Shown piece after piece: positions 1-8,292 of a stretch of DNA of 64,000 nt (positions are counted from its first letter, which is position 1; the number at the start of each line of letters is the position of its first letter). Position numbers and translations under genes: made by a program. The DNA comes from Vibrio aphrogenes (GTDB taxonomy: Bacteria; Pseudomonadota; Gammaproteobacteria; Enterobacterales; Vibrionaceae). Under the pieces are notes generated by a model. It saw nothing but the letters and a program-made list of their open reading frames with translations. It ran no database searches and was not told the DNA's origin. The stretch lies in NCBI RefSeq assembly GCF_002157735.2, contig NZ_AP018689.1:1397619-1461618 (forward strand). Direction: 5' to 3'.

Positions 1-103
1 GAGCAAAGATATAAATAATAAAATAAGCAGTAACGAACTGAGTATTACTGCTTATCATTCAAAGGAACCAGCCCTCTAGGAACTAGGGACTAGGAACCTT
101 CTC

Positions 104-1348
104 TTATTTCAAAATATTAATCTTCGGCTGACCTGGTTCTAGCTCTTGAACATGCCAATCTAGACCGATGCTTGGCATGGTTTCTAGGAAGCCGTCTGGG
201 TCAAGTTGTTCCATGTTGAACACGCCAGCTTCATTCCAGTTACCTTTGAAGTACTGAAGAGCGGCGGTGATTGCAGGTACACCAGTCGTATAAGCAATCG
301 CTTGGTGTTCAACGTCGTGATAAGCCACTTCGTGATCGGCGTTGTTGTAGATAAATACACTACGCTGCTCGCCACCTTTTTTACCCTGAACCCAAGTACC
401 GATACAGGTTTTTCCTGTGTAACCCGGAGCAAGAGAAGTTGGATCTGGTAGCAATGCTTTCAATACTTTGAGTGGCTCAACCACAGTGCCATCTTGCAAC
501 GTGATTGGTTCTGGGCTTAGTAGGCCGATATCTTTCATGCAGTTGAAGTAGTTTAGGTAACGGTCGCCAAAGCCCATCCAGAATTCGATACGTTTTGCCG
601 GAATGAACTCTTGCATTGAACGAACTTCATCATGCGCCATTGAGTAAACTTTGTGGCTGCCACAGTTGGGAAAATCGAACTCAAGCATACGAGTATGACA
701 AGGCACTTGCTTCCAACTACCCTCTTCCCAGTAGAAAGAATCGCCTTGGATTTCAAGCATGTTGGTTTCTGGGTCGAAGTTAGTTGCAAACTTCTTACCG
801 TGATCACCGGCATTCACATCCATCACATCAATGGTGTCGATTTCATCAAAAAGATGTTTTACGGCATAAGCGGCAAATACGCTAACTACGCCCGGATCAA
901 AACCCGCACCTAAAATACCTGTGATACCTGCTTGGGCAAATTTTTCGCGAAATGCCCATTGTGGATCGTACGCTTCCGGCACTTGCTGACCTTCGCTACA
1001 TAAATCCACAGCAACCGATGTATCAAGGTAAGACACTTTCGCTTGGTAACACGCTTCCATAATGGTCACGTTAACCCAAGGAGGACCGGCATTAATGACT
1101 AAGTCTGGTTTGACTTCGTTAATCAATGCCACAAGAGAGGCAACATCGTCAGCATCTACAAATCGTGCTTCTAATTTCTTTGATGGATCTTTAAGGTTAT
1201 TTTTACCCTTGATCGACTCGATGATTTTTTCACATTTCGCAATAGTGCGAGACGCTAACGTAATATCACCCAGTACATCATTGTTTTGAGCCGCTTTATG
1301 TGCAACAACCCAACCAACGCCACCTGCGCCAATTTGTAAAATAGACAT
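104..1348 (-). CDS. Carboxynorspermidine synthase/dehydrogenase (saccharopine dehydrogenase family)
   Basis: A 414-residue protein with an N-terminal Rossmann nucleotide-binding loop (GAGGVG at residues 7-12) and the overall sequence of the Lys1-like saccharopine dehydrogenase family. In Vibrio this family member condenses 1,3-diaminopropane with aspartate semialdehyde, using NADPH, to give carboxynorspermidine. The upstream gene, on the same strand, makes the diaminopropane, which fixes the assignment. A good ribosome site (AAGGAAGGTG) lies about 8 nt before the ATG. The decarboxylase that finishes norspermidine synthesis (NspC) would be expected next, beyond the left edge of the window, and is not visible. 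Role is known from the family; the operon is inferred from orientation and a 110-bp gap. No defects seen. Confidence 0.93.
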   Translation of the reverse strand: MSILQIGAGGVGWVVAHKAAQNNDVLGDITLASRTIAKCEKIIESIKGKNNLKDPSKKLEARFVDADDVASLVALINEVKPDLVINAGPPWVNVTIMEACYQAKVSYLDTSVAVDLCSEGQQVPEAYDPQWAFREKFAQAGITGILGAGFDPGVVSVFAAYAVKHLFDEIDTIDVMDVNAGDHGKKFATNFDPETNMLEIQGDSFYWEEGSWKQVPCHTRMLEFDFPNCGSHKVYSMAHDEVRSMQEFIPAKRIEFWMGFGDRYLNYFNCMKDIGLLSPEPITLQDGTVVEPLKVLKALLPDPTSLAPGYTGKTCIGTWVQGKKGGEQRSVFIYNNADHEVAYHDVEHQAIAYTTGVPAITAALQYFKGNWNEAGVFNMEQLDPDGFLETMPSIGLDWHVQELEPGQPKINILK

Positions 1349-1382
1349 CTTATCGTCACCTTCCTTTCTTCGTTATTCCTGC

Positions 1383-1432
1383 GTACTTGAAGCTGTAACT
1401 TTATTGACTGCGCTCACTACAGCTCCAATTAC
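1383..1432. repeat. Inverted repeat between the two norspermidine genes
   Basis: Arms GTACTTGAAGCTGTA (1383-1397) and TACAGCTCCAATTAC (1418-1432) pair at 13 of 15 positions around a 20-nt loop. It sits in the 110-bp gap inside the presumed operon. No T-run follows on the minus strand, so it is more likely an RNA processing or stability hairpin, or a dispersed repeat, than a terminator. Confidence 0.55.
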
Positions 1433-1458
1433 TTTGGGTGTTAGTTCATATAAATAAA

Positions 1459-4380
1459 TTAAATTTCTGTCGTTAACACTTGAGCTAACTCGTTTACATC
1501 ATTCAGTAATTTTTCAAAATCACTCAACGCTAAGCACGGATTCAAAATCGTGAACTTCAGTGCCGCTTTGCCATCCACGGTGGTTTCGCCCAGTACCGCA
1601 ACACCACGAACCAATGCTTCAATGCGAATTTGACGGTTTAACTCATCAAGCGCTTGTTCTGATAAGTTCGGGTTGCTGTAACGCATCAATACCGTAGACA
1701 AGGCTGGTGGAGCCAATAGTTCAAACGCTGCGTCATTAGCGACCATTTGTGCCACTTCGTGCGTTTGTTCAATCAAGTGATCATACATTTCGCCCAACGC
1801 CTTAGTGCCGACACTTTGCATGGTCATGAACACTTTTAGTGCATCAAAACGACGGGTTGTCGCTATTGATTTATCCACTAGGTTTGGTAGCTCATCGGTT
1901 TCACGGTTTAAGTAATCAGCATGATGCAGTAAGTACTTAAAGTTCGCTTTATCTTTCACCAATACCGCGCCACAGCTGATTGGTTGATAGAACAACTTAT
2001 GGAAATCCACACTGATTGACTGAGCTCGCTCAATACCCGCTAAGCGATTTTTATGGCGACTTAAGATCAGCGCGCCACCGTAAGCACCATCAACATGGAA
2101 CCAAATATCATGCGCTAGTGCTAAATCAGCCAGCGTATTCAAATCATCAATTGCGCCATGATCGGTAGTACCTGCTGTGCCAACCATCGCAAACGGAATT
2201 AAGCCTTCTGCTTTCAGTTGATTCAAAGTATCAGCCATCGCATCCGTGTTGATTGTGCCGTCGTTATGCGTATCAACACACACCACGGCAGCTTCACCTA
2301 AGCCCATTAACGAGGCGGTTTTTTGCACCGTAAAGTGGGATTTTTTCGAACACACAATACGAAGTTTGTCTGCATAATCAGGCAAGCCTAGTTTTTGAAT
2401 CGAGTGCTGGCTCAACTTATCGGCAATCCAATCACGCGCCAACAATAAGCCCATTTGATTACTTTGCGTGCCACCACTAGTAAACACGCCATCTGCGTTA
2501 TCACCCATGTTGTAACGCTCACATAGCCAATCGACTACACGTTGCTCAACATACGTCGCCGCAGAGGCTTGATCCCATGAATCCATTGACTGGTTCAAAG
2601 ACGCAATCATAGCTTCAGCGGCAATCGCTGGCACCAGCGGTGGCGTGTGTAAATGCGCAATACAATTTGGGTGCTGAACAAAAATCGAGTTCTTCGCTAC
2701 CAAGTTGGTCGTGCTATTAATCACTTGTTGTAAATCGCTGTTGCTTGAATCTAAGTTCACCGCTTCAATTTGTGCCTTTAGAAGCTGTGGATCCATACCT
2801 GAATACGGTTTATCTACCGCTTCAAATACCGCTTTCATCGCTTGAGTAGTTTGGTTCATCGCCTTTTCAAAACTGTCTGCACCTTTCGCGCCAGTTTGAA
2901 TAAAGTGCTGCTGCCATCCTTTTTGCTCAATTGATTGTTGCTCTGCTTTTTGCTTCTCAGGGTCGATACCACCGCCTGCCGCAATGATCGCCGCTTTCAG
3001 TGTTTTTAATGCAAAATCAAGCTGTTCAAAGCTAATAATAACCGGCGGTAAGAAACGTAATACTGAACCGTCACGGCCACCTTTTTCAATCATCAAACCA
3101 CGCTCTAATGCTGCGCGTTGAATTTTTAGTGTTAGTGCTGAAGCCGACGCTGGCTCACCAAATTTATTCAATTCACCATTCGGTTGAACGATTTCCAAAC
3201 CAAGCATTAAGCCCTTACCACGAACTTCGGCAATGCAACCAACTTCTTTTTGTAGTTGCTCTAAGCCTTCACGTAAGTATTGGCCGGCCACTTTAGCGTG
3301 TTCAACCAAGTTATCACGTTGAATGATTTCTAATGCTTTGGCACCAGACACCATCGCCAATTGGTTACCACGGAAAGTGCCAGTGTGCTCACCTGGATTC
3401 CAAGTATCGATGTCTTTGTTGAAGACCAAAATCGACATAGGCAATCCACCACCAATCGCTTTAGATAAGCAAAGGATATCTGGTGAAATACCGGACTCTT
3501 CAAAGGCAAAGTTAAAACCAGTTTTACCGACGCCACATTGGATCTCATCAAAAATTAATAAGATGCCGTGCTCTGTCGTAATACGACGTAATTCACGTAG
3601 CCACAATGCAGGTGCGGGGATCACACCGCCTTCACCTTGAACCGGTTCAACAATGATCGCCGCCGGTTTTTGAATACCACTTTCATCGTCGTTTAGCATA
3701 CGTTCGATATAGCGAATATTTTGACGAGCGCCCTCTTCACCACCAATACCAAATGGGCAACGTAAGCTATATGGGAATGGCATGAAATGCACATCTGACA
3801 TTAGCCCTGTGCGACGCGCTTTAGTACCTAGGTTACCCATCATGCCCATAGTGCCATTGGTCATGCCATGGTACGCACCACGAAAAGCGATCATGGTATT
3901 ACGGCCAGTGGTTTGCTTAGCGAGCTTGATTGCGGCTTCTACCGCATCTGCGCCAGAAGGGCCACAGAATTGGATCACCGAGTTTTTCGCAAAATCAGCA
4001 GGTAAAAACGATTTTACTTGCTTAATAAAGCGGTCTTTTGCTGGCGTGGTGATATCTAGTGTTTGATATGGCAAACCACTATCAAGCTGCTCTTTCAGTG
4101 CTTGGTTAATTTCTGGGTGGTTATAACCAAGAACTAGGGTGCCTGCCCCAGCTAAACAATCTAAAAATAACTGGCCACGAGTATCTTCAACTAGAGCACC
4201 ATATGCACGTTTGATCGCAATCGGTAAGCGACGTGGATAAGAGCGAACGGCAGATTCGTGTTGTTCTTGATCAAGCAAGACTTGGTCAAGAGTAAGATCA
4301 TACACACCCTCAACATAAGGAATATTGGTGGTAAATGGTGTTTGAGCTTGGTTTAACTCAAAATCAAAAGCTGTGGTCAT
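1459..4380 (-). CDS. Fused L-2,4-diaminobutyrate aminotransferase / L-2,4-diaminobutyrate decarboxylase
   Basis: A 973-residue two-enzyme fusion. The first half (about residues 35-460) is a class III PLP aminotransferase that makes 2,4-diaminobutyrate from aspartate semialdehyde and glutamate; its PLP lysine is K307 in the LSKAIGGG segment. The second half (about 540-960) is a group II PLP decarboxylase that releases 1,3-diaminopropane; its PLP lysine is K795 in SVDFHKLF. Both active-site lysines are present, so both halves should work. This fusion is the known Vibrio arrangement, not a novelty. The product feeds carboxynorspermidine dehydrogenase encoded just downstream. The start is supported by AAAGGG about 8 nt before the ATG. 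A long leader precedes it. Confidence 0.95.
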   Translation of the reverse strand: MTTAFDFELNQAQTPFTTNIPYVEGVYDLTLDQVLLDQEQHESAVRSYPRRLPIAIKRAYGALVEDTRGQLFLDCLAGAGTLVLGYNHPEINQALKEQLDSGLPYQTLDITTPAKDRFIKQVKSFLPADFAKNSVIQFCGPSGADAVEAAIKLAKQTTGRNTMIAFRGAYHGMTNGTMGMMGNLGTKARRTGLMSDVHFMPFPYSLRCPFGIGGEEGARQNIRYIERMLNDDESGIQKPAAIIVEPVQGEGGVIPAPALWLRELRRITTEHGILLIFDEIQCGVGKTGFNFAFEESGISPDILCLSKAIGGGLPMSILVFNKDIDTWNPGEHTGTFRGNQLAMVSGAKALEIIQRDNLVEHAKVAGQYLREGLEQLQKEVGCIAEVRGKGLMLGLEIVQPNGELNKFGEPASASALTLKIQRAALERGLMIEKGGRDGSVLRFLPPVIISFEQLDFALKTLKAAIIAAGGGIDPEKQKAEQQSIEQKGWQQHFIQTGAKGADSFEKAMNQTTQAMKAVFEAVDKPYSGMDPQLLKAQIEAVNLDSSNSDLQQVINSTTNLVAKNSIFVQHPNCIAHLHTPPLVPAIAAEAMIASLNQSMDSWDQASAATYVEQRVVDWLCERYNMGDNADGVFTSGGTQSNQMGLLLARDWIADKLSQHSIQKLGLPDYADKLRIVCSKKSHFTVQKTASLMGLGEAAVVCVDTHNDGTINTDAMADTLNQLKAEGLIPFAMVGTAGTTDHGAIDDLNTLADLALAHDIWFHVDGAYGGALILSRHKNRLAGIERAQSISVDFHKLFYQPISCGAVLVKDKANFKYLLHHADYLNRETDELPNLVDKSIATTRRFDALKVFMTMQSVGTKALGEMYDHLIEQTHEVAQMVANDAAFELLAPPALSTVLMRYSNPNLSEQALDELNRQIRIEALVRGVAVLGETTVDGKAALKFTILNPCLALSDFEKLLNDVNELAQVLTTEI

Positions 4381-4860
4381 TAAATCAACCCTTTAAACGA
4401 TATACAGGGAATACTGGCTAGTAATCAGCCAAACCAACTTCAATTAAACCTCAATGATTCAAATTGAAGACATGACATAGCGCCCTTAGGTTTTAACTTA
4501 AGACAGTCAAAACCAAAGGCAAATCATTGCAAAGTGTCTAAATGTAGAACTCAGGGTTCTGTAATACTGGAAGTACGACGACTTAACGGAGCACTCACGT
4601 AACTCGTAAGGTTCGATAAATGAGATAGCGTCATCGTGCGTAAAAAAGTGACGATCGAGCGCTGAAGATGTGTAAAGCTGATTTTTAAAATCTGAGTTAA
4701 TGTGTTCAATGTTGGGCTTCCTATTACAATGCGTTAGTTCGCATCGATTCCCGTCTACTGATAACTTGGTGTTAGCAGTACCTACTCATACGTAATGGCA
4801 CAATCAGCCTGAATGTCCTTACGCGTATCCCCCTAAGGCAAAAACCAACTTAATCATTTA
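4381..4860 (-). promoter_or_regulatory. Long structured 5' leader of the norspermidine operon
   Basis: About 480 nt without a gene lie before the aminotransferase/decarboxylase start. Visible on the minus strand are a hairpin at 4756-4780 (TACTG.TAAC stem, one mismatch), a CGTCA/TGACG hairpin at 4629-4653 that overlaps an alternative ATCGT/ACGAT pairing (4633-4655), a CTTACG/CGTGAG stem near 4597-4613, and a possible long-range pairing of CCTTAGG (about 4834-4840) with CCTAAGG (about 4484-4490). No T-run terminator and no known riboswitch consensus was recognised. A cis-acting control of polyamine synthesis is an inference from the length and structure. Confidence 0.35.
4819..4857 (-). CDS. 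Possible 12-residue leader peptide (MIKLVFALGGYA)
   Basis: A 13-codon frame opens at ATG 4857-4855 and closes with TAA at 4821-4819. It has AAGG nine nucleotides upstream, a better initiation context than expected by chance. It begins the long leader of the norspermidine operon, and its 3' part contains the CCTTAGG that can pair with a distal CCTAAGG. The peptide has no run of one amino acid that would signal classical attenuation. It may be a regulatory upstream ORF or a chance frame; conservation in other Vibrio would decide. Confidence 0.25.
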   Translation of the reverse strand: MIKLVFALGGYA

Positions 4861-4921
4861 AGTTGACCTTGAGATTGTGGCGGAAAATAACACACTCTTT
4901 ATTTTCAACGCAAACAATTTT

Positions 4922-4954
4922 AAAAGGGGAAATGAACATTTTCATCTCCCCTTT
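4922..4954 (-). terminator. Rho-independent terminator after the acyl-CoA synthetase gene
   Basis: On the minus strand AAAGGGGA and TCCCCTTTT form a strong stem, extended by ATGAA/TTCAT, with a 4-nt loop and a short T-rich tail. It lies 33 bp past the stop of the acyl-CoA synthetase gene. Confidence 0.75.
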
Positions 4955-4986
4955 AATTAACTTACTGATTTTTTATAGAATTAAAA

Positions 4987-6789
4987 TTAAGCACCGTACA
5001 TCGCTTGAATTTCTTTATCATACATCTGATAAATATTCTTACGACGTAACTTTAAGGTTGGTGTAATTAAGCCAGCTTCAATCGAAAAAGCCGCGGGTAA
5101 AAGCGTGAATTTTTTGATCTGCTCAAAACTGGCTAATTCTATTTGTAACTCTTTCAGTCTTTGTTCGAAATGCTCAACAACGTGAGAATGACGCAACAAT
5201 TCTAGTGGTGATTCAACTTGGATCCCTTTTTCTTTTGCCCATTGCTCTAACATTTCAAACGCAGGCACAATCAGAGCCGTCACATAATTTCTTGCATCTG
5301 CCACAATCGCCACTTGTTCAATGAACGGGCAACATCCCACCTTACCTTCCACTCGTTGCGGTGCAATGTATTTACCATTGGAGGTTTTCATTAACTCTTT
5401 GATACGGTCGGTAATATACAGATTACCTTGCTCATCAAACTGCCCTGCATCCCCGGTTTTCAACCAACCATCTTCAAAATTCGCTTGTGTTTCCTCTGGG
5501 CGATTATAATAACCACGCATCACTGTCGCACCACGGATCAAAATTTCATTATCTTTGCCCAATTTAATTTCAGTATTCGGCAAGGTTTGACCATTAGAGC
5601 CAGTGACGCGGTTTCCGATCGTATTACAAGTTACTGTTGCAGTGGTTTCTGTCATGCCGTAGCCACACAAGATAGGCACATTTATCGCGTGAAAAAATCC
5701 TGCGACTTTGCCATCCAAAGCGGCACCACCACAAGGCATAAATTTAAGACGACCACCTAATGCTGACTGCAATTTAGAAAAGACCAATTTGTTTGCAATA
5801 TGGTATTGCCAAGACAACCACGTTGAAGGAGCTCGTTTGGATTGTTGGCACTCAAATTGCTGTTTACCAACCGATAAAGCCCATTGGAAAATCGCTTGTT
5901 TCGCTTTGCTGTCACGATTGACACGGTCTTGAATCGCACTATAGACTTTTTCAAGGAAGCGAGGCACAACACATAATGCATGAGGCTTCACCGCAGTAAT
6001 GGCTTGCTTCACACGATCGGTGTCTCGCAAATACACATTTTTACCCCCACGACAAAGCACATAAAATGTCCAACTACGCTCAAATACATGGCTTAACGGT
6101 AAAAATGCCAAAGACACATCATCTTTTCCAAAATCAATGACTTGATCATGTTGAGCAATGGTTGAGGCAAAATTACGATAATCCAACATGACACCTTTAG
6201 GATCACCTGTCGTGCCAGAGGTATAAATTAAGGTCACCAAATCATCCAAATTAGCCTGCTCAATACGTTGGTCACATTCAGTTTGTGTATGCAGGCTCAT
6301 TGTAAACTGGCCTTTTAACACCTCATCAAAATGATAATGTTGTGAATCCTCCAACAGCGTCACAGACGAATCAAACACCACTATGGTTTGAATGGAAGGT
6401 ACGTGCTGCAGCAACTGACACGCCATTTGGTATTGTTCGTTAGAATCCACAAACAGCACGGACACTTGTGCGTCATTTAATATGAATTCGGCTTGTTCTT
6501 TGGTACTCGTTGGGTAGATCGGTACCACAACCGCGCGCGCTTTTAAAATGGCGATATCGGCGCACGTCCATTGTGGGCAATTTTGAGAAAGAATCGCACA
6601 CTTATCTTGCACGCCAAGATTGTGTTCAATTAAAAATTTCGCAAGCGTATTTGTCTGCTGCTGTAATTGGCTCCAAGTCACGGAATGCCATGGCGCTGGG
6701 GTTTCAAACCCTTCCAAGGCAACATCATTAGAACGTTGCATTGCTTGAGTATTTAATAAATGCAAAAGATGAAAAGCATCAAGGGACAT
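4987..6789 (-). CDS. Long-chain fatty-acid--CoA ligase (AMP-forming, FadD/FAA1-like)
   Basis: A 600-residue adenylate-forming enzyme that activates long-chain fatty acids with ATP and CoA. It carries the phosphate-binding loop YTSGTTGDPKG at about residue 189, the GYGMTET motif, and the TGD and YITDRIKE core motifs before a C-terminal lid domain. Length and motif order match bacterial FadD15/long-chain acyl-CoA synthetases rather than the shorter E. coli FadD. The start is backed by GGAA seven nucleotides before the ATG. It is transcribed alone and ends at a strong terminator. Substrate chain length cannot be told from sequence. Confidence 0.9.
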   Translation of the reverse strand: MSLDAFHLLHLLNTQAMQRSNDVALEGFETPAPWHSVTWSQLQQQTNTLAKFLIEHNLGVQDKCAILSQNCPQWTCADIAILKARAVVVPIYPTSTKEQAEFILNDAQVSVLFVDSNEQYQMACQLLQHVPSIQTIVVFDSSVTLLEDSQHYHFDEVLKGQFTMSLHTQTECDQRIEQANLDDLVTLIYTSGTTGDPKGVMLDYRNFASTIAQHDQVIDFGKDDVSLAFLPLSHVFERSWTFYVLCRGGKNVYLRDTDRVKQAITAVKPHALCVVPRFLEKVYSAIQDRVNRDSKAKQAIFQWALSVGKQQFECQQSKRAPSTWLSWQYHIANKLVFSKLQSALGGRLKFMPCGGAALDGKVAGFFHAINVPILCGYGMTETTATVTCNTIGNRVTGSNGQTLPNTEIKLGKDNEILIRGATVMRGYYNRPEETQANFEDGWLKTGDAGQFDEQGNLYITDRIKELMKTSNGKYIAPQRVEGKVGCCPFIEQVAIVADARNYVTALIVPAFEMLEQWAKEKGIQVESPLELLRHSHVVEHFEQRLKELQIELASFEQIKKFTLLPAAFSIEAGLITPTLKLRRKNIYQMYDKEIQAMYGA

Positions 6790-7029
6790 AATATTTTCCA
6801 GTTAAGCGTACACAGTGCTTCAATTTGGCGCATAGTATCCTACTCAGAATAAAAAGCGAAACACTTGTAAGCTCAAAAATATAAATTGTTGAACTAGCTC
6901 AAAAAAATATTTTACCAATCGTGTATCAAGATGAATAATGAGGCGCTCTGGAAAGAAAGTAAAATCAGAAGTACCGTTAGGTTATATAGCGATAAAACCC
7001 AATAGCAAGCATCAATAAAAGACCAACGC
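6790..7029. other. Intergenic region upstream of the acyl-CoA synthetase gene
   Basis: AT-rich, non-coding on inspection. It must hold the promoter of the minus-strand acyl-CoA synthetase gene, but no convincing -35/-10 pair or regulator site was recognised. Its right end borders the transposase remnant. Confidence 0.4.
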
Positions 7030-7246
7030 TGAACATATCTTGATATAATTTACATAGAAAGTTTTGAAATCACGGTATCCAGACTGATGAAAAGCGATGA
7101 CAATCGTCATCACTTCGCTTTCGCTTAATTTAGAAGGCCTTCTTCGTTGCTTAAGCCCTGATTCAATTAAGTGGGCTTCCCATTAAGGAATTAAAGAGTA
7201 AACAAAAATCATCGACATCAGTGTAAATAGCTTCTAAATTAATCAT
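7030..7246 (-). pseudogene. Remnant of an IS982-family transposase (N-terminal fragment, frameshifted)
   Basis: From ATG 7246 the minus strand reads MINLEAIYTDVDDFCLLFN, the start of IS982-type transposases. After about 20 codons the homologous reading continues in another frame (EAHLIESGLKQRRRPSK, then LSESEVMTIVIAFHQSGYRD and FKTFYVNYI), so at least one frameshift is present. Similarity stops after about 65 of the roughly 290 residues expected, so the rest of the gene is gone. This is an inactive insertion-sequence scar next to other decayed genes. Family assignment rests on remembered motifs; the exact element is not identified. Confidence 0.75.
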
Positions 7247-7247
7247 G

Positions 7248-7300
7248 CCCAAGTCCTTGCGATTGATAGTTCTCGACAAACGATCTGATCGCGACTTGGG
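7248..7300. repeat. Inverted repeat beside the transposase remnant
   Basis: CCCAAGT (7248-7254) and ACTTGGG (7294-7300), with inner CGAT/ATCG, form an interrupted stem immediately upstream of the transposase remnant's ATG. It may be part of the old element's end or leader. No matching far end was found. Confidence 0.4.
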
Positions 7301-7357
7301 TGGCAGTAACAGATTCTGTGTAACTACCACTAGTTAATATACTTTTAATATCACTTT

Positions 7358-8281
7358 TTATTGTTCACCCAAGTCTTTCATTACTGCTTCTTTGCGAGCT
7401 TTTTCTTTTCTATCCCACACTTCTATTGCCGCATCTTTGCGTGCTTGTCTTTCTTTTATAATGGTTTCATAAGGAACATATAATCTATCAACACCTTTAT
7501 CTCTTATGGACACCCCTACACCCTCTTCCCATATCACCGCTTCTTGTGGATCTAAACTGAATTTTTGACTTGCATCATATAAACCAAGTGCTTTCATTCG
7601 CTCAATATCAACATTTTTTAAGTGAACACTATTTATCATGCGCAGTGCCGTTTCATCTGCAAGCTGACGTCGCTGAGCCGCAGCTTCTGGGGTATCTTTT
7701 GCCGTGGTAGAAATTGAATATCTAAAAGAAAAATCACGATATTGGTTATTTGGCTGGCCGATTAATGCATAGTCACACATGATATAGGTATCAAAAGAAC
7801 CAAAAGGAGCATAACTGCCACCAAACCCTTGAAGTCTTCGACTGAAATCGCAACGAATGCCATCTACATACACCTTTGAAACAAGGTAATAACTAATGTT
7901 CTTCTCACCAAAACCATCAATTATTTTCTTGCCATCTTCAACAAATTGGTCAGGAAATCCTTTAAGATTTTTATATTCTAATTTACCATAAATCTTACCA
8001 TCGACATTGGCAGTCCTGACATTAAAACCGCCTATTTGCGGATCTTTATGACTTAAATACAAAGATTGACTTAGCGGGTTTTCAGATTTAGTACCTTGAT
8101 GTGCCAACCTCCATTCGGTATCGTTATACAATCTCCAATTTAATCGTGGCGTTGGTGTATCTAACACCACATAAGGATTCTCTAATACCTGCAAATTTGT
8201 ATCCGTTAGGTTAATAATTTTAACGGATGAACCACAACCCAATAAAAAAGCGGTGATGACAAGTATGAATATTTTATTCAT
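7358..8281 (-). CDS. Putative lipoprotein of unknown function
   Basis: The start at ATG 8281 is preferred over an in-frame upstream start (8311) because it has AGG seven nucleotides upstream and gives a clean lipoprotein signal (MNKIFILVITAFLLGC, lipobox cysteine at residue 16). The mature part, about 290 residues, has no domain I recognise and ends in a Lys/Arg/Glu-rich helix. It starts 11 bp after the TpsB-TpsA chimera, so it was probably transcribed with that two-partner secretion locus. It could be an accessory or protective factor of the exoprotein, but no immunity-protein hallmark is visible. It looks intact although its partner locus is decayed. Confidence 0.7.
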   Translation of the reverse strand: MNKIFILVITAFLLGCGSSVKIINLTDTNLQVLENPYVVLDTPTPRLNWRLYNDTEWRLAHQGTKSENPLSQSLYLSHKDPQIGGFNVRTANVDGKIYGKLEYKNLKGFPDQFVEDGKKIIDGFGEKNISYYLVSKVYVDGIRCDFSRRLQGFGGSYAPFGSFDTYIMCDYALIGQPNNQYRDFSFRYSISTTAKDTPEAAAQRRQLADETALRMINSVHLKNVDIERMKALGLYDASQKFSLDPQEAVIWEEGVGVSIRDKGVDRLYVPYETIIKERQARKDAAIEVWDRKEKARKEAVMKDLGEQ

Positions 8282-8292
8282 GAAAAACCTCA

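Noticed and set aside
1459..4380. Aminotransferase/decarboxylase fusion as a novel fusion enzyme
   Set aside because: This fusion is the established arrangement of the norspermidine pathway in Vibrio.
4381..4860. Lysine or other known riboswitch ahead of the norspermidine genes
   Set aside because: The conserved core sequences of the lysine riboswitch could not be found in the transcript direction; kept only as an unknown structured leader.
7358..8281. CDI-type immunity protein
   Set aside because: It is an exported lipoprotein of about 300 residues, and the TpsA tail next to it shows no toxin domain; immunity proteins are usually small and cytoplasmic or inner-membrane.
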